Shown: positions 1 to 5,452 of the stretch, piece after piece | Position numbering within the stretch: position 1 is the first letter of the stretch | How the letters are laid out: every line of letters begins with the position of its first letter | Assembly: GCA_002315825.1 (NCBI GenBank) | Contig: DCIC01000065.1 | Span: forward strand, 44,839-51,937 | DNA length: 7,099 nucleotides | Reading direction: 5' to 3' | From: Bacteroidales bacterium UBA1736 | GTDB taxonomy: Bacteria > Bacteroidota > Bacteroidia > Bacteroidales > UBA932 | The notes under the pieces: generated by a model | Seen by the model: the letters and a program-made list of their open reading frames with translations, nothing else | What the model was told of the DNA's origin: nothing | Databases searched by the model: none | Translations under genes and position numbers: made by a program

Positions 1-258
1 ATTCAGTACATCATTGCCAAGTTGAAATTCAAGAATATCGGTGTAATCATCACTGACCACAACGTGGGAGAAACCCTCGCCATCACGGATAGGGCGTACC
101 TACTATATGAAGGAAGTATCCTTCAGCAGGGCACTCCCGAAGAGCTGGCATCAGATGATGATGTGAGGACCAAATATCTCGGTTCGGGGTTCGTTCTGAA
201 GAGATCTGTCTCAGTTGAAAGAGCCATCAATGAGAATAACGCAGGCGTTAAAGATTAA
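1..258 (+). CDS. lptB: LptB, LPS export ABC transporter ATP-binding protein (3' fragment)
   Basis: This is the C-terminal part of the cytoplasmic ATPase that drives the LptB2FG complex, which moves lipopolysaccharide from the inner membrane to the Lpt bridge. The reading frame is open from base 1, so the gene starts outside the window; a TTG at 22 is internal and not a credible start. About 85 residues remain. They carry the end of the nucleotide-binding domain: the hydrophobic strand followed by T-D-H-N-V, whose His (codon 58-60) is the H-loop/switch histidine. After it come the LptB-like 'ETLAITDRAYLLYEG', 'GTPEEL' and 'KYLGSGF' segments. The Walker A, signature and Walker B motifs lie upstream and cannot be checked. 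Compared with E. coli LptB, which ends soon after the YLGxxF motif, there is a tail of about 20 polar residues. The gene ends in TAA at 256-258, inside the end of the convergent response regulator. Assignment to LptB rather than another ABC ATPase rests on the TDHNV and YLG motifs and is fairly secure. Confidence 0.92.
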   Translation: MQYIIAKLKFKNIGVIITDHNVGETLAITDRAYLLYEGSILQQGTPEELASDDDVRTKYLGSGFVLKRSVSVERAINENNAGVKD

Positions 259-271
259 CGTAATCTTTGAC
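247..271. terminator. Inverted repeat across the lptB / response regulator ends, possible terminator
   Basis: AAAGATTA (250-257) and TAATCTTT (261-268) are perfect complements around the 3-base loop ACG. In plus-strand RNA the stem extends by U249-G269, U248-A270 and G247-C271 to 11 pairs. In minus-strand RNA the 249/269 pair becomes an A-C mismatch, so the fold favours the lptB transcript. The repeat contains the lptB stop codon (256-258) and the regulator stop codon (248-250). No proper U-tract follows on either strand and the stem is AT-rich, so intrinsic termination is uncertain. It could instead protect 3' ends or be chance. Confidence 0.4.
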
Positions 272-1393
272 ATTCTGTGCTGATACCGGCTCATCCCCTA
301 ATATTAGCAGACGGTCAACGACATTGTCAAGTTCCCGGATATTCCCTGGCCAGGACTTTTTCTGGAGAAGAGATACAGCCTCATCGGAAAAATGTCTGGT
401 CTTGCCACCTTCCGTATACTTCCCGATAAAATAATCGATCAGACGAGGAATGTCATCCCGCCTATCGTCCAAAGACGGAACCTTGACCAGAATTACACTA
501 AGGCGATGGTACAGGTCCTCTCTGAAATTGCCATTCTTGATTTCCTCCTGAAGATCTTTATTGGTAGCCGCAATCACCCTGACATCCACCTCTATATCCT
601 TATCACTGCCGACCCTGGAAAGCTTTTTCTCTTGAAGGACTCTGAGCACTTTTGCCTGGGCCGCAAGACTCATATCACCAATCTCATCCAGAAAAAGGGT
701 TCCGGCGTCAGCCTGTTCAAACTTGCCCTTATGCTGCTTGACAGCAGAGGTAAAAGAGCCTTTTTCATGGCCGAACAACTCGCTTTCAATCAACTCGGAG
801 GGTATTGCGGCGCAGTTCACTTCGATAAAAGGCTGTGAGCTTCTATTGCTCTGCTGATGAATATTTCTTGCGACAAGCTCCTTGCCCGAGCCATTGGGGC
901 CGGTGATGAGCACTCTTGCATCAGTAGGAGCCACTTTGGATATGATATCGCGAATATGCATCATCGGATCGGACTCTCCCACCATTTCGGCTCCGAATAC
1001 TTTCTTCTTCAATGCTTTGTTCTCACGAACCAGGCTCACACGCTCAGTGGCATTTTTCAGAGTAATCAATATCCTATTGAGGTCCAAGGGTTTCTGAATA
1101 AAATCAAAAGCTCCCTTCCGCATACACTCCACAGCTGTATCAATATCCCCGTGTCCGGAAATCATTATCACTGCGGCATCCACTCCCTCTTCATTTATCC
1201 TGTCCAGAAACTCCAGGCCATCCATTACCGGCATCTTGATGTCGCAGAAAATAGCATTGAATCTTCCTTTTCCCGCCAGTTCCAGGCCGGATCGTCCATC
1301 CTCGGCGACTTCGACCTCGTGTCCCTCGTCACCAAGGATTTCCTTTAATGAATTGCGTATAGACCTCTCGTCATCAATTACCAGGATTTTCAT
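248..1393 (-). CDS. NtrC-type sigma-54 response regulator lacking a DNA-binding domain
   Basis: 381 residues. Residues 1-115 form a receiver domain with the acidic pair D7/D8, phosphoacceptor D51 (in CDIKMP), S79 and K101. A likely helical linker follows (about 105-133). Residues about 137-381 form an AAA+ sigma-54 activation domain: Walker A GPNGSGKE (165-172), the sigma-54 contact loop as GSFTSA (212-217; usually GAFTGA), Walker B GTLFLDE (231-237), sensor I around AATN (275-278), FREDLYHRL (290-298, arginine-finger region) and sensor II WPGNIREL (348-355). The protein stops about 26 residues later, so the Fis-type helix-turn-helix of NtrC, ZraR and AtoC is absent. The family role is ATP-driven remodelling of RNA polymerase-sigma-54 after phosphorylation by a sensor kinase. 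No kinase is encoded in the window. I recall similar short GSFTSA activators in Bacteroidota, so both oddities may be family traits. The ATG at 1391-1393 lies 11 bp after the metG stop, with no obvious Shine-Dalgarno. The target genes cannot be told from the sequence. Confidence 0.95.
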   Translation of the reverse strand: MKILVIDDERSIRNSLKEILGDEGHEVEVAEDGRSGLELAGKGRFNAIFCDIKMPVMDGLEFLDRINEEGVDAAVIMISGHGDIDTAVECMRKGAFDFIQKPLDLNRILITLKNATERVSLVRENKALKKKVFGAEMVGESDPMMHIRDIISKVAPTDARVLITGPNGSGKELVARNIHQQSNRSSQPFIEVNCAAIPSELIESELFGHEKGSFTSAVKQHKGKFEQADAGTLFLDEIGDMSLAAQAKVLRVLQEKKLSRVGSDKDIEVDVRVIAATNKDLQEEIKNGNFREDLYHRLSVILVKVPSLDDRRDDIPRLIDYFIGKYTEGGKTRHFSDEAVSLLQKKSWPGNIRELDNVVDRLLILGDEPVSAQNVKDYVNL

Positions 1394-1404
1394 CTCAAAT
1401 TGTT

Positions 1405-3462
1405 CTATGAAATCTGACTTCCATTATTCAATGTCTCCTGTGGTGTCAGGAAACGCATCTTCCCATCTGCCTGTCTGGCCATAAGAATCATCCCCCGGGA
1501 TTCTATTCCGCGGATAACTCTTGGCTCAAGATTGGCAAGGATACAAATCTGTTTTCCAATCATATCTTCAGGCGCATAATACTCAGCAATACCTGAGACA
1601 ATAGTACGTTTGTCAATGCCTGTGTCTATGGTAAGTTTCAACAGTTTGTCTGTCTTTGGAACACGTTCGGCTTCGAGTACGGTAGCCGTACGGATGTCCA
1701 TCTTGTCAAAGTCATCAAAACTGATGCCAGCTTTAAGCGGAGCGACAACTTTTGCAGCTTCTTCCTTGAGAGCGGCTTCTTTTTCAGCCTTGATTGCAGC
1801 GAGGCGGTCAAGTTGCATCTTGACTTCTTCATCTTCCACCTTGGTAAAGAGGAGTTCAGCCTCTCCGATACAATGGCCGGCAGGAATCAATTCGTCCTGA
1901 CCTATCATATCCCAATTGAGATCCATATTCAGCATCTTTCTGAGACGTTGAGCGGCAAAAGGAGTGAAGGGCTCGAACGCAACCGCAAGATCAGCGCATA
2001 TCTGCATACTGATATTGAGAATTGTGGCGCATCTGGCCATATCTGTTTTCGCAACCTTCCAAGGCTCTGTATCCGAGATGTATTTGTTGCCGACTCTGGC
2101 TATGCCCATAGCATCCTTCAAAGCCTCACGGAAATGATAGAGCTCAATATTCTTCTCAAGGGACTCTCGCAACGCGGGAATCTCAGATAAAGCAGCTCTG
2201 TCCACATCCTGAAGCTCACCTGCAGCAGGTACTTTTCCTTCAAAATATTTATGAGTAAGCACTATGGCTCTGTTGACGAAATTGCCGAAAATTGCCACCA
2301 GCTCACTATTGTTTCTCTGCTGAAAATCCTTCCAGCTGAAATCATTATCCTTAGTTTCCGGCGCATTTGCAGTCAAGACATAGCGCAGGGCATCTTCCTT
2401 GCCGGGAAAATCTTTTACATACTCGTGCGCCCATACCGCCCAGTTCTTCGATGTGGATATCTTGTCTCCCTCAAGATTGAGGAATTCATTTGCCGGGACA
2501 TTTTCAGGAAGGATGAAGCCGTCACCATACGCCTTGAGCATCGCAGGGAAAACAATGCAGTGGAACACGATGTTGTCCTTGCCTATGAAATGGACAAGTT
2601 TGGTGTCCGGAGACTTCCACCATTTCTCCCAGCTGTCGGGCAGAAGTTCGATAGTATTTGATATGTATCCGATAGGCGCGTCAAACCAAACGTACAGCAC
2701 TTTCCCTTCTGCGCCCTCAACGGGTACAGGCACTCCCCATTCAAGGTCCCTTGTCACAGCACGGGGCTGAAGACCTCCGTCCAGCCAGCTTTTGACCTGT
2801 CCGTATACATTCGACTTCCATTCTTTGTGCCCATCCAATATCCACTCACGAAGCCACTGCTCATAGTCCTGCAGAGGAAGATACCAATGGGTGGTCTCCT
2901 TCTTCACAGGCTGGGCGCCGCTCAATTTGGACTTGGGATTGATGAGCTCTTCGGGGCTCAGTGTCGATCCGCATTTTTCACACTGATCTCCATAGGCACC
3001 TTCCGCTCCACACTTTGGGCAGGTTCCCACGATGTATCTGTCCGCCAGGAAGGTCTTTGCCTCAGGGTCATAATATTGCTCGGACTCTTTGGTGATGAAT
3101 TTCCCTTCATCGTAAAGCTTTTTGAAGAAAGCCGCAGCATTCTTGGAATGGACCTTGGAGGATGTCCTTCCATAGATGTCGAAGTTTATTCCAAGGGCCT
3201 TGAAACTGTCATCGATTATTGCGTGATACTTATCAACGATATCCTGAGGGGTACAACCCTGTTGACGGGCTTTGATGGTAATGGGGACTCCGTGCTCATC
3301 GGACCCGCACACATAAAGGACCTCTTCTCCGCGCATCCTGAGATATCTCACATAGATGTCAGCAGGCACATACACTCCTGCAAGATGCCCAATATGTATC
3401 GGTCCGTTCGCATAAGGAAGGGCACAAGTCACAAGTGTCCTTTTGTAATTGTCATTTTTCAT
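1405..3462 (-). CDS. metG: Methionyl-tRNA synthetase with C-terminal tRNA-binding domain
   Basis: 685 residues, close to E. coli MetG (677). This cytoplasmic class I enzyme joins methionine to elongator and initiator tRNA-Met using ATP. The Rossmann catalytic domain opens with PYANGPIHIGHL, giving the HIGH motif at 23-26. The connective-peptide insertion carries one Zn knuckle with C148, C151, C161 and C164 (CPKC...CEKC). The KMSKS loop reads KISTS (334-338), so the second lysine is threonine. The anticodon-binding helical domain has N394 and R398 and the P467-W468 pair, matching E. coli N391, R395 and P460-W461, which read the CAU anticodon. A charged, probably helical stretch (about 545-575) leads to a C-terminal EMAP-II/Trbp111-like OB fold (about 580-685), which dimerises and binds tRNA in relatives. 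The start ATG (3460-3462) is one base after the dnaG TGA stop and follows A-rich DNA. The stop is TAG. Confidence 0.98.
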   Translation of the reverse strand: MKNDNYKRTLVTCALPYANGPIHIGHLAGVYVPADIYVRYLRMRGEEVLYVCGSDEHGVPITIKARQQGCTPQDIVDKYHAIIDDSFKALGINFDIYGRTSSKVHSKNAAAFFKKLYDEGKFITKESEQYYDPEAKTFLADRYIVGTCPKCGAEGAYGDQCEKCGSTLSPEELINPKSKLSGAQPVKKETTHWYLPLQDYEQWLREWILDGHKEWKSNVYGQVKSWLDGGLQPRAVTRDLEWGVPVPVEGAEGKVLYVWFDAPIGYISNTIELLPDSWEKWWKSPDTKLVHFIGKDNIVFHCIVFPAMLKAYGDGFILPENVPANEFLNLEGDKISTSKNWAVWAHEYVKDFPGKEDALRYVLTANAPETKDNDFSWKDFQQRNNSELVAIFGNFVNRAIVLTHKYFEGKVPAAGELQDVDRAALSEIPALRESLEKNIELYHFREALKDAMGIARVGNKYISDTEPWKVAKTDMARCATILNISMQICADLAVAFEPFTPFAAQRLRKMLNMDLNWDMIGQDELIPAGHCIGEAELLFTKVEDEEVKMQLDRLAAIKAEKEAALKEEAAKVVAPLKAGISFDDFDKMDIRTATVLEAERVPKTDKLLKLTIDTGIDKRTIVSGIAEYYAPEDMIGKQICILANLEPRVIRGIESRGMILMARQADGKMRFLTPQETLNNGSQIS

Positions 3463-3480
3463 ATCATATATTGTTTTTTT
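3460..3480 (-). promoter_or_regulatory. metG: dnaG-metG junction: A-rich leader and near-overlapping stop/start
   Basis: The dnaG stop TGA (3466-3464) is separated from the metG ATG (3462-3460) by a single T. The preceding bases hold a run of seven A followed by CAATATATGA, with no Shine-Dalgarno close to the ATG (GGGAAGAG lies about 20 bases upstream, too far for normal spacing). A-rich, SD-less leaders are typical of Bacteroidota initiation regions. An earlier ATG in this stretch reads only Met-Ile-stop, so it cannot start metG. Coupled re-initiation from dnaG is likely. Confidence 0.5.
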
Positions 3481-5449
3481 CTCTTCCCAGTTTGATTTTT
3501 GCTACTCTTTGTGCATTTTGGAGTTTGACAATCATAGTCAAAACTTCGGTCTGATCTCCCAAAGAGGACGAGTCCTTCAGGGAGTCTCGAAGTCTGACGA
3601 GTTTATCTTCAATCTTTCTTTCAGTATAATATAGCAGAGCCTTGGGGACATATGATGTCAGCCAGGACGAAGTCGTCGTAAGAGCCTCGACAAAATTCTT
3701 TACGGTCAACTGATATTTCTCAATAGAAAGTTGAGCCGATATGCCCGCAAGAGTCCGGTCCTCACTGCTGAGCAAGGCATTCACTATCTCATCCTGAGTC
3801 TTTCCTTCATCATAATGATTCATATACGCCTCATAGACAAGACGATATGCGCTATTGTAAAGGCCATCACCGTCAGCCTCCACGGATGCTCTTATAAAGT
3901 CAGCAACAGTCGGTTTATCATTCTCCGATGAATAGAAGTCCGAATCTACATCAAAATCGAGAGTGTCTGTGCCGTGAGTAAGAAGGAAATACAACAGATC
4001 CTGCTCAGCTTTACCGACAATAGGTTTCTCCTCGACAGGGCCGGATGGGGTCGGAGTCGAATAATACGGGATATCCTGCTCTTCCGCCGGGAGAGAGGCC
4101 GCTTCCCTACGCTGGGAACGTTGCATCTGAAGGGCTTCATCAGAAAGCATCGCATTTCTTCTGGTACGGATTCTCTCAAAAAGGATTGATGAATCCACTC
4201 CAAACTTTGAAGAAGCCATATCAAGATATACCGTTCTCTTTACTGCATCCGGTATCTGAGCGATTGTGTCAGCAATGTCATTGATCATTGCCGCCCTCTT
4301 TACCGGGTCGTGCTTGTCGGACTGAGGAGTCCTGTCGGCCATATAATCCAGAAAATCCTGCTCATTCTCAGCGATAAAGTCCTTGACCTGCTCATAACTG
4401 TGCTTACGGCAGAATGAATCAGGGTCATCCCCGTCCGGAAAAAGCAGGACCTTCACATTCAGTCCCTCTTTCAACAACATTCCGATAGCCCTGAGAGCCG
4501 CGTGGATTCCGGCCTCATCGCCATCATACATCACGGTTATATTTTCGGTGAAACGTCGGATGATTCTGATCTGCTCCACAGTCAGAGCGGTTCCACAAGA
4601 TGCAATGACATTCTTGAAACCAGCCTGATTCATTGAGACTACATCAACGTTTCCCTCAGCCAGATAGCACTTATCCAAACGTGATATCTCGGACTTGGCG
4701 AGGGCTATGCCGAAAAGAGACTTTCCCTTGATGTAAATGGAGGTCTCCGGGGAATTCACATATTTGGCAACAGTCCCGTCCGAGCGTAGAGTTCTGCCGC
4801 TGAACGCAACCACTCTTCCGCTCAAAGAATGGATGGGAAACATCAGTCTATCGTGGAAACGGTCCACAATCCTTCCGTCATCATATTTCAGGCAAAGGCC
4901 TGAATCCAAAAGATATTCATCCTTGTATCCTTCCTTTTTTGCCGCATCATAAAAAGCAGTACGGCCCGAAGGAGCCCAACCAATCCCGAATTCCGCCACA
5001 GTACTCTCTTCCATACCTCTTGTCCGGCAGTATGCTCTGGCCAAGGATTTTCCCTCTGGGGTATCAAGATTGGATGAAAAGAATTTCTGTGCAAACTCGG
5101 AAACCAGCATCAGACTCTCCGTGCGCTGACGCGCGGCTATTTCCTCAGCACTCTCTTCTTTCTCGACAATCTCAATATGATATTTGGACGCCAGATACCT
5201 TAATGCCTCCACATAACTGAAACGCTCGTGATCCATCACAAACCCCACTGCGTTCCCGGCCTTACCGCAACCAAAACATTTGTATATTCCCTTTACGGGT
5301 GAAACGTGGAAAGATGGAGTTTTCTCATTGTGGAAGGGACAGCATGCAACATAACTCGCTCCGCGACGCTTGAGCGTCACGAAATCACTGACAACATCTT
5401 CAATGCGGGCTGTGTCAAGAATGAGATTTACAGTGTCCTGCGGTATCAT
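3464..5449 (-). CDS. dnaG: DNA primase DnaG
   Basis: 661 residues, longer than E. coli DnaG (581). It makes the short RNA primers for leading- and lagging-strand synthesis at the replisome. The N-terminal CHC2 zinc-binding domain has ligands C37, H40, C58 and C61 (CPFH...CFGC). The catalytic core follows, with DRFHDRLMFPI (196-206), GRVVAFSGR (211-219) and KYVNSPET (229-236). The Toprim metal site is E265-G-N-V-D269, D309-G-D311 and D342-P-D344. E265, D309 and D311 fall at the same positions as in E. coli, though the glutamate motif is EGNVDV rather than EGYMDV. Residues about 430-478 form a polar, Pro/Ser/Glu-rich linker. The last ~180 residues are the helical region that binds the DnaB helicase in relatives; I cannot match it residue by residue. 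The ATG start directly abuts the recQ TAG stop. The gene ends in TGA after an A7 run, one base before metG. Confidence 0.98.
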   Translation of the reverse strand: MIPQDTVNLILDTARIEDVVSDFVTLKRRGASYVACCPFHNEKTPSFHVSPVKGIYKCFGCGKAGNAVGFVMDHERFSYVEALRYLASKYHIEIVEKEESAEEIAARQRTESLMLVSEFAQKFFSSNLDTPEGKSLARAYCRTRGMEESTVAEFGIGWAPSGRTAFYDAAKKEGYKDEYLLDSGLCLKYDDGRIVDRFHDRLMFPIHSLSGRVVAFSGRTLRSDGTVAKYVNSPETSIYIKGKSLFGIALAKSEISRLDKCYLAEGNVDVVSMNQAGFKNVIASCGTALTVEQIRIIRRFTENITVMYDGDEAGIHAALRAIGMLLKEGLNVKVLLFPDGDDPDSFCRKHSYEQVKDFIAENEQDFLDYMADRTPQSDKHDPVKRAAMINDIADTIAQIPDAVKRTVYLDMASSKFGVDSSILFERIRTRRNAMLSDEALQMQRSQRREAASLPAEEQDIPYYSTPTPSGPVEEKPIVGKAEQDLLYFLLTHGTDTLDFDVDSDFYSSENDKPTVADFIRASVEADGDGLYNSAYRLVYEAYMNHYDEGKTQDEIVNALLSSEDRTLAGISAQLSIEKYQLTVKNFVEALTTTSSWLTSYVPKALLYYTERKIEDKLVRLRDSLKDSSSLGDQTEVLTMIVKLQNAQRVAKIKLGREKNNI

Positions 5450-5452
5450 CTA
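5447..5452 (-). promoter_or_regulatory. recQ-dnaG abutting stop/start, likely translational coupling
   Basis: On the minus strand the recQ stop TAG (5452-5450) is immediately followed by the dnaG ATG (5449-5447), with no base between. No purine-rich Shine-Dalgarno is evident in the recQ 3' end just upstream (it reads GAAATTGCTTCTTAG). Starting dnaG from ribosomes that have just ended recQ is the simplest reading. This supports the chosen dnaG start and co-transcription of the two genes. Confidence 0.6.

Noticed and set aside
22..24. TTG as a start for a short plus-strand gene
   Set aside because: The frame is open from base 1 with LptB-like sequence before it; this is the middle of a longer lptB.
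857..1348. 163-codon plus-strand ORF antisense to the response regulator
   Set aside because: Shadow frame of a strongly conserved receiver and AAA+ coding region, with no plausible domain of its own.
2827..3495. 222-codon plus-strand ORF antisense to the metG 5' half
   Set aside because: It is fully explained as a shadow of metG, which has all its motifs. Its translation shows no recognisable domain and it has no separate upstream region.
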